DNA from: Marthasterias glacialis
Taxonomy: Eukaryota > Echinodermata > Asteroidea > Forcipulatida > Asteriidae
DNA: 64,000 bases
Direction of reading: 5' to 3'
Assembly (NCBI GenBank): GCA_911728455.2
Contig: OU452222.1
Span: 20,842,559 to 20,906,558, forward strand
How positions within the stretch are numbered: position 1 is the stretch's first letter; each line of letters starts with the position of its first letter. The notes beneath the pieces are model-generated. The model did no database searches, was not told where the DNA came from, and saw nothing but the letters and a program-made list of their open reading frames with translations. Below are positions 12,001-22,675 of this stretch, piece by piece. The position numbers and the translations under genes were made by a program.

Positions 12001-14909
12001 CCTATCTATTGGAAAATGAGTGCATCACAAAACTCAATTTGATCTTGGAGCCCCTCTTTAAAGTACACGTATATACATGTATGAACTTATGTACTTTAGG
12101 TATCAAGTAATAGTTTTATAACAATCTTTATTATTTAAACGTTTAACGTAAACCTATCAATATTATTGGAGAGTGTTGTAAAAGACTACCACCACTGCAA
12201 GGCTCTTGTCTACAAAGTGGCTCGCTACGGTGGTGGTTGATCCCCTCGGTATCTCTTAATTAGGCTCTGTTAATGTGATCCGTTTTTTAATAGTACTGTG
12301 CATATTGCTATAATATAATGTTTTTATCGAGTGTTTATTCTTTATATTTTTATCTTTGTGAAGCTCCTCGGGATCCTGTTGGGTTAAGGGTGCTATAGAA
12401 AAAACGTATATTATTAAATTAAACACAGATTCCGCCTCATTGCCATTTAAATACAAACACAATAAACTGACTGAGCGGAAATCCTTCATGTAGTTTGATT
12501 AATGCAGATTTTTGTCTTTGACATTCTTGTATACAGGAAGAAATCGGCCAGTTGGCACTTCTAACAGATGCACTGAAGGCTCAATTACCAGGTTAGTCAT
12601 TACTTAAAATGGGAGGAAGAACACCCAAGAGGCGGCAATTTGATATCGTGAGAGAAAATAAACACACATGTAGACACACAGCTGTAATTTTTTCTCTTTT
12701 TTTGCCCCCCTCCCCCGACTTTCTTAAAGATGAGAAAGACGTTTTGATCATGGGTGACTTCAACAGTGGTCCGTCTGCACCAGACTTTAAGGCGCTGGCT
12801 ACGGCTGGGTATAGTAACGCCATAAATGATGACGTCTATACCAACATAAGCAACAAGAACCCAGAGGGTTCACATTGCTATGACAATGCTTGGCTCAGCA
12901 AGAACTTAAGCAAGATTCATACTGGTAAGTTGCTCTATCATCTGAAGTCTATCATCTTACCTGTGTTGACATAGAAGTAATAAATAAATGTTACATACAC
13001 ATGTACATAGTACATGTGATAGATAATTTATGGTTTGCCTGTAACTTTTTCAGTGACTAGCCCACAGGATTGGTATTAGCTTGGCACTTCAGGAGTCTGC
13101 CAACTTTTCCACTGTTCCATACAGTCATCTCAATATTGAACTTGACGTTCAACCATAAAAAAAAGTAATCTGTGCGCAAAGTGCTGGCAGTTAATGAAAT
13201 AGAGCTTCAGGAAGCAATAAACTAGCCAGCAAAGTGGACATTTTTACTGGTCCTCGAATGGTTGAACTTCCATTTAGCCAGAGGACAGCTGTCAAGGCAG
13301 AATGCTGTAGGATTTTACATGTATATAATAAAAATAATAATAATCTGCTCTTATATAGCACAATTCCAAACCAGCATTTTTTGTGGTACCCACTGCTGAC
13401 ATGATTCAAACTGGCCTCTTGTCACCGGGCATGCTCGGTGGTCTAGTGGTAAGACATCTGCCCTAAAATGGCAGACGGTTGTGGTTTCGAATCCTACCCA
13501 AGTAGTTTGCCTGCATTTTTCCCCACAGGACTTGAGTGTGCAGTGCTTATTACACCTTGGTGCTGGGTAAAGGAATAAAGTAATATTCTGTACCAGCATG
13601 TTGGCTTGTGAATATTATTATCACAATTATCTCCATCACAGACTTGGTTAAAAAATAGCCTCAGGCCACAAAAAAATAAAAATAAAAGGGTCAATAAATA
13701 CACACACTAGATATTGTTCTATCTGCTGGCATGGGCAAATCCCCATATCAACCAATGCTAAATTATGCTAAATATTCAAAAACACTGGATAAATATGTTA
13801 AAGTCTCTCAGTCTCTTGAAATCAAATCAGATATATTCGCTGACAATTGGGAGGTAAGTCGTAGAATGTTTTAGCTATGCCCATCCAAAATGAATAATTT
13901 AAAAAAAAAACTGGCCAGACTCCATCTTGGAAAAAGGGCCGTACACTTTTGAGCAAAATAGGGCCATTGTTGGGGGACTAGGACTAGGGCACCCCAAATG
14001 CCCCCAGTTGAAAGTCAGCATCTCAGGGCACAATATTAAACTATTTGGCAACAATCCTTGGAACTGTGAACTTAAAATCTTTGATGTACAGAAAAAGTGA
14101 AGGAGGTGACAAAATATTCATGAGGCCTGCCGCATTCCTCACTGTTTAGTGTGGTGCACCCGCATGTTCACAGCCATTGTTTAGCACCTTTAGTACTGTG
14201 AGGTCAAAGGTTACATGCGCATGGATTTAAACAAAATATATAATACAAATAGTTACTTTACAGCTGTCTTTTATCAAGATTACAAGTACTCTATCACACT
14301 CTATCTTTGTATGCTTTTCTCGCATTATGTTGGCATGGTTGGTATGCCATGAGCGATTGAAATGGATATCAGCATATTGTGATTATTTATTAATATTTGT
14401 GTTAAAATGTCTGACCGTTTGTCTCAAATACCATTTGAAATGCATATAACTCTTAAAATACTTTGATAATAAACTGGAAAGGGCAGTGGGAAGGGAAGAT
14501 AAAGAGATGGAAATCATCAACCAGACTGGCACTAGAGGTAGACCATTAAGCAGACAAAACACTGTACATCATGTACATAGGCCTGAAAAATGAAAAGCAA
14601 TTAAGGAAGCTCAAGAAGTTTGGGGATACTGCTTCTTAAACAATTATACACTCAACTATTGTGATATAAGCCTCAACCAATGCATTTTAAAACCAATCTG
14701 TTGGTCTCTTTGTTTGGTTCTTAGGTGAGTCTCATGTCGTCCGAGAAGGCCTGACCCATCCTTTGATACCAGACGAGTGGTCCTGGGGCGGGGTCGTGTC
14801 CGATCACTGTCCAGTGTGGGTGGAGTTCTATAGTGACCGTGACCTTGATAATGGTATCCCTGGACTCTTGACTCGGTTATCCAAAGTGAGGATTTTTTCA
14901 GAGAAGTAG
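5..14909 (+). CDS. EEPD1: EEPD1, endonuclease/exonuclease/phosphatase family domain protein 1 (5' end probably truncated)
   Basis: Seven exons by GT-AG splicing with matching phases: 5-861, 1019-1070, 8023-8130, 10257-10472, 12537-12591, 12730-12924, 14725-14909 (TAG). They give 555 residues from the first visible Met; vertebrate EEPD1 is about 569. Two helix-hairpin-helix repeats sit at about residues 21-72 (NINEATEEEL, GIGATK) and 112-170 (NVNTAT, VPGVG). The EEP (DNase I-like) fold fills about 254-540. Metal/catalytic motifs are present: ATWN (Asn260), VQE (Glu294), GDFN (Asp439, Asn441) and SDHC (His522). In vertebrates EEPD1 promotes 5' end resection at stalled replication forks, is an LXR target affecting ABCA1-dependent cholesterol efflux, and is N-myristoylated. 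In the human protein about 40 residues precede the first HhH against 20 here, so the true start with its myristoylation site is probably upstream of the window. Intron 2 is almost 7 kb. Identity is clear; the start is not. Confidence 0.93.
1764..1915. mobile_element. Foldback MITE, 'TCGATTTCACAAAG' family, copy 1
   Basis: The ends are inverted repeats (CTGGGGTCGATTTCACAAAG, and its near complement ending GAAATCGATCCCAG). Internal halves are also complementary: TAAGATTCATCTTAAG and GATCAATCTTAG. Related copies lie at 39938-40072 and 53034-53186. There is no coding capacity, so it is a non-autonomous element. Confidence 0.7.
1913..2087. mobile_element. Foldback element, 'CAGGCCTG' family, copy 1
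   Basis: It begins and ends with CAGGCCTG and overlaps the end of the previous foldback by 3 bp. The interior carries the family's AAGGCA/GGCACC...GGAGGCAA words. Related copies: 7726-7863, 46634-46792, 50648-50824, 52667-52812, 60215-60384. Confidence 0.6.
2244..2330 (+). repeat. tRNA-Leu-derived SINE head, degraded
   Basis: It matches the tRNA-Leu(CAA)-like SINE seen better at 15478-15800: AGACTCAAGTTCCAG is an anticodon-arm relic and GGTTCGAATCCC is an intact Pol III B box. The A box (CGGCCTAGCACA) is eroded and no body is seen. Confidence 0.6.
2647..2736. repeat. Perfect 43-nt-arm palindrome with 4-nt loop
   Basis: Positions 2647-2689 are exactly complementary to 2694-2736, with GATT between. 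The arms are AT-rich (CTATAACTTTCTTGAATC outermost). No other copy was noticed in the window. A transcript of EEPD1 intron 2 would fold here into a mismatch-free hairpin. Confidence 0.95.
3808..3905. mobile_element. Small MITE, hAT-like ends
   Basis: The left end CAGCTGCGTAGCCAG and right end GCTATGCCACTGCTG are imperfect inverted repeats of the CAGTGGCGTAGC type, common in short hAT-like elements. The interior is a T-run followed by a G-run (3841-3865). Class is inferred from the termini only. Confidence 0.45.
4736..4858. mobile_element. Foldback element, 'GGCTGTGGCTGCGGC' family, copy 1
   Basis: The left arm (AAATTTGTGGGTTTGCCTGC) pairs imperfectly with the right arm (CAGCTGCAGCCAACAATTC), with a variable middle containing GATGAAGCATCTAT. 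Same family at 16568-16701, 38932-39070, 41251-41372, 50982-51082 and 52024-52086. Confidence 0.6.
5159..5232 (+). pseudogene. tRNA-like sequence (Asn GTT-type anticodon loop), probably a pseudogene or SINE head
   Basis: It has A box TAGCTCAGTTGGTAGAGC and B box GGTTCAAATCCC. The D stem GCTC/GAGC is intact, and the anticodon arm TCGGT-ATGTTTA-GCCGG would present GTT. The T stem has two mismatches and the acceptor stem pairs only partly (TTGAT with GTCAA), with no CCA-proximal consensus. Not a convincing functional tRNA gene. Confidence 0.5.
5516..5609. repeat. Inverted repeat, ~21-nt arms, 52-nt loop
   Basis: CCTTGGCCATAAGCCACG at 5516-5533 pairs with TGTGGCTTATGGCCAAGG ending at 5609. Probably a short foldback MITE; no autonomous relative is visible. 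Confidence 0.65.
6443..6559. mobile_element. Foldback MITE with ~39-nt arms
   Basis: The left arm 6443-6481 (CCTGTTGGTAAGTGATGATG...) pairs with the right arm 6521-6559 (...CATCACTTACCAACAGG) with a few mismatches. The 39-nt loop contains ACATGTACATGTA. Short open frames on both strands across it are by-products of the symmetry. Confidence 0.75.
6574..6706. mobile_element. Foldback element, 'GGGCCCAATTTCATAG' family, copy 1
   Basis: It starts TGGGCCCATTTTCTAGAGCT and ends CTATGAAATTGGGCA. The interior has the family words GCTTAAG and ATGAGCAGGATACCAGCCA. Complete or partial relatives: 17266-17395, 21412-21560, 41814-41937, 43868-44005, 54297-54560, 61617-61734. Confidence 0.65.
7239..7340. 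repeat. (TTTG)n microsatellite
   Basis: About 100 bp of TTTG units with a few interruptions (TTTATGGG, GGTTGG). The Leu/Cys/Phe/Val-rich reading frames across it are repeat artefacts. Confidence 0.97.
7726..7863. mobile_element. 'CAGGCCTG' family foldback, copy 2
   Basis: It starts CAGGCCTGATACTTC and ends GAAATCAGGCCTG. The interior GAAAATTGCTTTGCCCTT resembles other copies. It lies 160 bp upstream of EEPD1 exon 3. Confidence 0.55.
8131..10256 (+). other. EEPD1 intron 3
   Basis: A 2.1-kb intron between the exon ending GRMFQ and the exon starting GVEYNGFLW. No coding element or well-delimited repeat was recognised. It is AT-rich with short unrelated open frames. Confidence 0.8.
10484..10575. 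repeat. (AATC)n plus SINE-like tail
   Basis: An AATC/AATCAGTC run at 10484-10515 is followed by TTTATATAGCGCC and CAAGGCGCTTTGAC. This 'TATATAGCGC...GGCGCTTTGAC' arrangement looks like the 3' part of a tRNA-SINE. It lies in EEPD1 intron 4, which otherwise holds mainly the TTAA-flanked element listed next. Confidence 0.45.
11578..12061. mobile_element. TTAA-flanked non-autonomous DNA transposon (476 bp)
   Basis: The body 11582-12057 is flanked by TTAA on both sides (11578-11581, 12058-12061). Terminal inverted repeats of about 65 bp begin AGGGGGCTCCAAG and end CTTGGAGCCCCTCT; inner parts match as TTGCACTCATT and AATGAGTGCA. A TTAA target duplication is typical of piggyBac and Kolobok superfamilies. 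No transposase frame, hence MITE-like. It sits in EEPD1 intron 4. Confidence 0.75.
13355..13600 (+). repeat. tRNA-Glu-derived SINE
   Basis: The head GGTGGTCTAGTGGTAAGAC (A box region) is close to the 5' half of tRNA-Glu, and GGTTTCGAATCC is the B box. Upstream TATATAGCACAATTCC and downstream GCATTTTTCCCCACAGGACT recur in the copies at 26160-26234 (-) and 56600-57240 (+). It lies in the last EEPD1 intron. Confidence 0.65.
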
Positions 14910-15477
14910 AAGCGGAGTTACAGTGAAATTCACCAAGATGCAGACAAGATACTCTCGTTTGATGCTCAGTCTTAGCTGCAGTGCTGCGGCAAATCCTATA
15001 AAATCCACACTCTTGTTCTGTCAAAAGTTTTCTCTCAAAGGGACAGATTTTTTTCCTAGATCTAAAATTAGACCTAGGCATGCCTAGCAGCCTAGGGATG
15101 CTAGACTCGGTTCCAGGTTGTGATTTGTTTATTTATTTATTTTATCTTCTGGCGGATAGCCAATGCGGCACCCTCTTGTGTCTGGTGAACAAATGTCTGC
15201 GTCGCTGATGCAAAGTAACTTTTATCTCAGACTTGAAATCAAGTCTACAAGGATACTTGACAAGATGCAGCAAAACTATGCGCTGTGTTAACATTTTACC
15301 CAAGGCACTCCCAGTTGGTTTTTTAGTGTCATCCCCATTGGTTTAGTATAAGAAAGTGAAGCGAGGACATCCTGGCTCTGTCAAAACACCAGGATCCTTT
15401 TTGTTAAAGTCTTCGGATTCAACAGGTACACACCCCCATGTGCACAATTTTTTATTTTTTTATTTTTTATGGAAGTC

Positions 15478-15800
15478 ACCAGACACACAAGGCCAGTAAG
15501 CCACTTGAAGTGTGGGCTTCAAATCAATTGTTTTGTCCAGGGGCCGTTGCCACCTACTCCTGGGGCTGAAACAGGGTTACCCCCTTTACAGTCCGTAAGG
15601 ATGTAGGCTTGGGTATCATCCATCAGAAGCCTGGCTGGTAGAGCAGAAGGCTCTACCTCCCCAACTTTTACGGAGCACTTATGGTTAAGTGCCTTGCTCA
15701 AGGACACAAGTGTCATGACCGGGACTCGAACCCACACTCCGATGACTCAGCCACCAGAGCTTGAGTCCGATGCACTAACCACTCGGCCATGGCATGCCAC
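15478..15800 (-). repeat. tRNA-Leu(CAA)-derived SINE, most complete copy
   Basis: On the minus strand the head at 15800-15711 reads TGGCCGAGTGGTTAGTGC (A box), then GGACTCAAGCTCTGG (Leu-CAA-like anticodon arm), then GGGTTCGAGTCCC (B box). The body runs through CTTGAGCAAGGCACTTAACC and ends around TGGTGACTTCC. Relatives: 2244-2330, 41738-41822, 54224-54690, 58605-58985, 61550-61930. Class II tRNA origin is inferred from the long variable-arm spacing. Confidence 0.75.
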
Positions 15801-15851
15801 AATGTAATACTTTGAAATATGCGCATGCTCAGAACTACATAAACATTGGAA

Positions 15852-15902
15852 ATGTACCTGGTATGTCTGCTGCTACCTAGTGACCTAAAGTCTTCCCTTG
15901 TC
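15852..15902. repeat. Fragment of the hairpin element found at 49171-49318
   Basis: GTCTGCTGCTACCTAGTGAC followed by CTAAAGTCTTCC matches the right arm of the 148-bp foldback at 49171-49318. Only one arm is present, so this is a solo-arm remnant. Confidence 0.6.
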
Positions 15903-16567
15903 AATATAGACAGGAAGCTATAAAATATTAGTATTTCACTTGCTGTGCAATTAAACAGAAAGTTCATTAAAGATGGACAACCTGGGCTCGATGTACCTTT
16001 ATGATGTCACCAAAGCAGAATTATAATAGAAATAGTGAATATTTATGAGTGCAAAGGTGAGAATATTTTTATAAGATGAAAGATGGCGTCGAGTTGAATG
16101 GAACATTTCATTTTTCAATGAATGAAAATATTCTCTTCATTGCACCAATGGAAAACATTCATTATTTGTTTTATATTGTAACATTTGAGAAGATCTTCAT
16201 CATTTGGACGGAAAAAACAATTAACAAAATGTACAAGATTTTATTCTGCCATCCACTACGAGGGCATTTTGTACAAGATTATGTTCAGGCATTTTATGCT
16301 GCTGTGTATTTCACGTGCATGTGTCTGGTGTGGTCTAGCTAAATGGTACCATGCTTAATGATGTGGCCATGTAACGGTTTGATTTTTGAATGCGGCGTGA
16401 CCAACAATTATTCAATCAAATCAATGTTATCCTCCAGTGAACTAGAATCCTCACTGGTGATTATTAACAGCTGAATGCAATAAGCACATGTACAGGTACA
16501 GGCATGTTATTGTTGAAAAATCAAGCACTTGACTGTGGTTGTTTATAAGCACATCAGTCCTGGAGGC

Positions 16568-16701
16568 TGAGGCTGTGTTTGAGTTTATGGCTTGGGCTGC
16601 AGCTTGATCATCATGTGAACATGCTTTGAAGCATCTATAGGAGACCCACAGTGACACCCTTAGCCATAGCCGTAGCTGCAGCCGCGAGTTCAAACATGGC
16701 C
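16568..16701. mobile_element. 'GGCTGTGGCTGCGGC' foldback, copy 2
   Basis: GAGGCTGTGTTTGAGTTTAT pairs with GAGTTCAAACATGGCC at the other end. GGCTTGGGCTGCAGC pairs with GCCGTAGCTGCAGCC. The middle AACATGCTTTGAAGCATC matches other family members. Confidence 0.65.
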
Positions 16702-17265
16702 TAACTTGAAATTCAACCTTTTCAAGAATACCTGCATAACTTCTGAAAAAGAAAAAAACCCGCCTGGAGGTATCAAAAGAAAACAGAAGAAAACCAAAAG
16801 AGATCAGTTTTTGTTTTGTTCCATTCTTTTGCGAGTTTGCTGGAGGATAAATTGGTCATCTCGCAGGCACTCATGGAATACAGAAGTCTGTGTCCCATTG
16901 ACAATGATGACAATAATACCAACAGTAATAATAAAGCGCCCTAGTCAAGCAGGCATGCTGTAGGGGGCTGAGCACAAAGAAAATGCACATATAATATGCA
17001 ATTTGGCCTCGCTGTGGTATATTTGTGGTTTTCCTCTCACACTTGGATAATTAATAATAACTATTATAAGTCTGTCACTAGCAGTCCCCAGTAGACCCTT
17101 CCCTATTTGGTGGGCAAAATGAGGGAACATCGTGCGTTTTGTATGGGGGCTGATGGTTGCGCGATGCACACGCGTTTGCACGTCTGCCTAGTACATAACT
17201 CTTTGGCGTTTGCCCACCAATCATGTATGTACGCATGCGTGAATGTAGTTAGCATGTTTCATAGG

Positions 17266-17395
17266 AAGGGCTAATTTCATAGAGCTGTTTAAACACAAAA
17301 GGCAGCTAAGCACAAAACAATTTTGCTTACCGGCATAAGGTTACCAGCCAAACTACCATACCTATGTACCATCTGTGACTGGTTTCCTGCCACTT
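17266..17395. mobile_element. 'GGGCCCAATTTCATAG' family, left-half copy
   Basis: It contains TTTCATAGAGCTGTTTAAAC and GGTTACCAGCCAAACTACC, as in other copies. The right terminal repeat is missing. Confidence 0.5.
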
Positions 17396-20300
17396 TTCTG
17401 TTAGAGTAAAATTGTTGAGAAATATGTTGTGATGAGAAGCTAAAAAAAATGCTCAAAGCAACAAACATGTGCCCATAGAGAAATTGTATGTGATTGCACA
17501 CTGAAACATATTTGTAAACATTTATGCAATTAATTTTCAACGTAATTTTCAACGGTATGATCTGTATGATCTGTCGCACAAACGTCGTTAAGATAGTGTG
17601 AGGCAGTTGATAACTTCATTTGCTATACAAAACAAAGTAAAATCAGTATTACATTTACATCTTTGTAAAAAAAATAATAATAATAAATAAAAGAAAACTT
17701 CATTCTTTTTAATATATATCAGAGAATACCCCCACTTTTAGTAACAATATGTTTGAATCTGCTGGCACTTGTTATGTTAATCAATCAGTGCACAGCCAAT
17801 AAGATGTGAACATTTCAAAGCACATCTTTCATGTCATTTAGAGATAAGGGTCTCACAGCAATAATAGAGGTATATTTGATATTAGAAAGAGGCTATTAAT
17901 TGTAATTCATAAATACCCAAGTCAGTTTGGGAAGATTTTGGGCATTCCTAATAGTTGAAAGGTGGTCACATGACTGTTTAAGACCAGATTTAAACGGATG
18001 AGAAAGACATAGCTGGAGCTGTGAAGGTGCTTTGTGCGCTCATTATAGCCATACGTGTGTTGGCGCACTAGCTTACACGGTGCTAATTTACGCGTAGCGC
18101 AATCAATACATAGCGGTACTCAATGTAAAGTCTAATAATGCGCATGCGTACGCGCAACCGTATGAGCGTTGATCCTTCGGGAAATAGAGCCATCCCAACT
18201 CATTAGAGATTTTCACATGGTGTCACCGCAAAATTCACTAGATTGTATTCCCACCATGCAAAGTTTCAAATCTTACTTGGCTTAATAATATTAATGAGCA
18301 TGTACATGATGTATGTTAAATGGTCTTGTATGTTTTCAGGTCTTGTTAAATATGGCAAGACCTGAAGACAATAATTAAGTCATACATGTAGTTTTAAAAG
18401 GAATATGCATTTACTAATAATGGTGTACCGGTATACATACCCAAGTATCTTCCATTAACTATACACATGTAATCCATCATGATGGTTAATATGAATTTTG
18501 GGAATTTTTTAATGAATTTTTGTGTTTGTACGCACTTGCATATTGTACTAATGTCAGCCGGGAAATATCAAATTTGTAAGTAGATGTATTGGTTGCCTCT
18601 GTGTCGTGTAGATTTATCACAAGGTGACATTTTGAGCATTTCACATAGGCCCTAACTATGCAGAATTAAAAGGATTGTTACATGGTGTTACATATATCCC
18701 AAGCCATTAATATATAAATTATTTCCTCTTAATTCTTTGTGCACCTTCCAATAGTCAGTAAATTTTGTGAATTCTGTACACAGGAAACATTTCCTTACAC
18801 TTTGAAGGAAAAACGGAAATCTGAGACTCGTTGTTCTGCAAAGTTTTGTCAATTTTATGCCAGAAATAATGCTGGACTACCAATGCTTCACAAATTGATT
18901 TTTTTTTAATGTGGAATTATTAAACCATTGGTTCTTTTCAGAACCATCACTCATTGAGAGAAATTTTTACACGGTGTTACCACAGGCCCTAGTGGACAAG
19001 TTTATTGTTGGTGAACAAGAATTTTCTTTAGTATCATCAATGATTAATGGGCCTATAATATCAAGGGTCTGCTTACTGTAGGACTCTGCACTCACGGGGC
19101 CCCATAAAGCATGTAATTCTATGGTCCGTTTAGTGCAGAATCCCATGGTGCATGAACATGAGGTCTGTTTGATACATACTAATTTGTACTCCAGGCCATT
19201 TTTATTCAAAATGCCAGGCACCGTTCTAACGAAGTATGTTAGCTACAAATGTGCGTTCTTAAATCATCTCATTACTTTTTGAATTCTGTTGACTATAGTG
19301 TATAAAATATTCAACTCAAAAACTGTTATCCTATTACACTCCACTCTTCTGCACCGATAAGGGTCATTCATTGACCTTGTAAAATTTAAAGATAAACTTC
19401 GTTTTTTCACTTGCACCCTTTTCATCAACTTGAAGATGCTTAATAATGAGAAAATAATGATCTAGCACCCAAGATCTACCTGTGTTTACAGAATGTTGGG
19501 TATGAGAAGGATTTTTAGGGAGCAGACTATTTAGATGCTCTAATGGTTTTGATTTGGCTAATAAGTCAGGAACCAAAGTGTTGAAATAATGTTTTTATAC
19601 AGTCTATGGAAATATCATATTTACTCTCTTTTCTTTAATACTTCTGAATATTAATTTCTTCACTTTAGTGCCTTACAAAGTTCACAATAATTCTCTGTAA
19701 TTGCATCATAACCCACACAACTTTTTTCATACATATGAAGTGTGTAAGCATTCGGTCACCTTTCTCCGCTTACAGAATAAGAGCCCAATATTTGCACTAG
19801 CCGTGTAAGCAGAGATTGTTTGGACACATTTTTTAACACGTCACTATGCAGTATGAGTGAATTCCGTGTACGGCACCTGGGAGTTTTATCAAACTCCTTG
19901 CATGATTGGTCGGTGAATCACAGAGCTACATAGAAAAATTAGAACGCTTACTGCAGCTCAAAGCCAAAACCCAAGTTGCTCCTAAAGATGGCGTAAATCA
20001 GGAACTATTTGTGATGTTGTCATAAGAACGATACCAATGCAGAACAATCTCTTTTACAGATACCAAATACCCCTTGTGTCCCAAGACCAAGTTGTGCCAC
20101 ATAAATGCATCATGAGAAACTTTTCGTGCGTATTTAGTATAAACAAAATCCATGTATTGCACTGCTGTGCTAATTGAATATTATGCAATGTTTATTAAGT
20201 ATGTTGGTTCCAAATGTTCTGACGGTAATAAAACTGCTGGCAGTTCGGTAAGGAATCATGAGTTTTATAAATTTATTTTATTATCCTAAATTTGTTTGTT

Positions 20301-21411
20301 TTGAGAAATATTTATTGCAATATTGAGTTGGCATTTCATTGAATAAATTAACGAGCAAATAATTTGTAATTCTTAACAGTATTTTTTATGGATTTGTAAT
20401 GTTGGTTTGTACTGCTATGATAAATGAAAGTGAATAAGAACAAATTAGTTTTGTAGTATAATTTCTACCTATTGTCCTTCATACCTAATAATAAAAATAA
20501 TACTTTATTCAGGCATAACACCATACAAAAATACACAATGTATACAGGGATATAAATAAAAATATAAATACCCCCCCCCCCCCATATACAGCAAGAAATG
20601 CAACTTTACAACAGAGAAAAGTTGCAATACACAAAAAGACCACAAAAAACGGCAGACAAAAAGGCAAAAAAGTTAAACACAAAGAAACGGAAGACAATCG
20701 GACAAACAGATAACCAGGGAACAACAGGCAAAAGAAAAGCTGGGCTGCCTAGGAGAAAGACAAAAGTTAAATAAAACACTTTCACCAAAGGGGTGTGTCA
20801 CTCCGACTGCAAACAACAAACATTTGCAGACATGCAAACAAAGACGAAGATCGATACACAAAACAAAACTGCTTAATAAACACAAAACATAAATAGTAAT
20901 AGTGTAGAGGCCATGGGCATATGTTTATTGCACCCTTATTTTATTTATATATATTTTTTTCCTGTTCAACGAAAAGCATTGCTTTCAGCGTTTTCAAATT
21001 TCTGCTTTTGCTTTTTGAATTAATTTTCAAACCGTGATTTTTGCATTTTGGATCTGTTGAGGCCGATATTTAATTGTCTTTAAAATGTCGAGGACAATAT
21101 TTACTTTTCCAGGGGAGAGTGTACAGGCAATGGGAATGTTTATTGCACCTCCCCTCATTTTTTGGCACTACAATAATAATAATAATGTTTGTGTTGTTTA
21201 TGACCAACTTGGCAGTGCAAACATGCTCAGACTATGATTCCAGGAATGTGTTCCTGGAGAAGTTTTTCTGATTTTAGGAAAACTTGTTCCAGATAACTTA
21301 AAGAATGCAACCCCACCCCAACCCTCCCCCACGTACCCTCTAAAATGATTTTATTTTTTTACCATGATTTTACTACTGAAAACCAAGTATGCAACATTTC
21401 AGCCGATCAGC

Positions 21412-21560
21412 TGGGCCCAATTTCATAGCTGCTTAATCAAATTTGCTTAACGACTTCCTGCTTAAGCAAAAATGAGCAGGATACCAGTCAGAGATGGTAC
21501 ACGTGACATGGTATTTTGGTTGGTGACCTTGTTCTGGTAAGCATAATTTTGTTGTACAAA
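21412..21560. mobile_element. 'GGGCCCAATTTCATAG' family, left-half copy
   Basis: It starts TGGGCCCAATTTCATAGCTG and continues AATGAGCAGGATACCAGTCA. No right arm is visible. Confidence 0.55.
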
Positions 21561-21830
21561 ATGCTGCAGCGCAATCTGCATCAACCATATCTGAAACACC
21601 ATGTCAAATCCCTTCTCTTCATCATACATACTCTCTTCATAGTATATGTACTAGGTTATTTTGCGTGCAAGGAACATGTACACGTAACACACAGGACTTA
21701 AGACTTTACATATCACCCTAAAATTGAATTAAAATATTTTATACCCAATCAGTTTTCCTTGTGGTTTGTTACTTGATGTTAAAAGGATAGGAACAGTGGA
21801 AGTCATTGTGGTACGTGGGGGGGGGCGTTT

Positions 21831-22675
21831 CTAAACCCATCAAAAACAGTTTGCCATTTTTTTTAAATAACCACCTGTATTTCGGTAATTTGTGACTTGT
21901 TTATATTATATCGCACATCAATGGAAAGCTTATGGCTCTTCACAAGATAGCATTTGTAACATCCACTTGTTTGGGGGTTCAGCAACTCTGTTGTGAATGC
22001 AGGGGGGTCTGAAACAGTTTGCCAAATCTGCATACACTCATGCATGGTGGAGCACTAAACACTGCTATTCCCGCATGTCCAGTCTCACAAACAGTGAGTC
22101 TTTGGCATTGCTCACTTTTATCACAGTGGTTACTTGGCGTCTACCCCAAACATTATCATGTCCAACTTATCCAATCTCAAGAATCTGTGTTATAGAGTAG
22201 CTTGAAGCTGGTGTTTCCCAGTAGCATGTTGCAGCATTATTTGAGGTGAGCCCTCGTTACCGTCTCCAAACTGCAGGTCAAGTTCCGTGAAACATATGTC
22301 AAAGACAGACCATGAAGTGGGCGTCCCAAGAAGACAACATCCCAAGAAGATGTTCAATGAAGTCTAAATGGCAATATGTTGTTTTTTTTCTATTTCAATG
22401 ATGGCGAGTTTGTTGTTACTGACAGAGTTGGTTATTCTTTTGAAACAAATAAAGGCGAATTTGGCACATTTTGTTTGAGAACCACCCCCCTCCCCTGCAT
22501 TCACAACCGAGTTGCTGGGCCCTCAATCAAATGCGAGTGTTACAAATGTGGTCTCGATGTGAAGAGGAAGGCAAAAGCTTTCCATTGCAATGCAACATGT
22601 CATAATTAAGTCACAAATAACCGAAATATAGACAATTGAGAAAAATGTCAAAACTTTTTTTGACAAGTTTAGTTT
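21831..22675. mobile_element. Non-autonomous DNA transposon with ~180-bp inverted arms
   Basis: 21831-22010 is imperfectly complementary to 22490-22675. Outer words are TAAACCCATCAAAAACAG and TTTTTTTGACAAGTTTAG. Inner matches are TTTCGGTAATTTGTGAC with GTCACAAATAACCGAAA, GGAAAGCTT with AAGCTTTCC, and GTTGTGAATGCAGG with CCTGCATTCACAAC. A solo end of the same family lies at about 41010-41075. No transposase frame in the 480-bp centre. Confidence 0.75.

Noticed and set aside
20509-20885. Minus-strand hydrophobic Phe/Leu/Cys-rich frames
   Set aside because: A-rich plus-strand sequence read in reverse gives Phe/Leu runs; overlapping frames are equally open and none has a family match.
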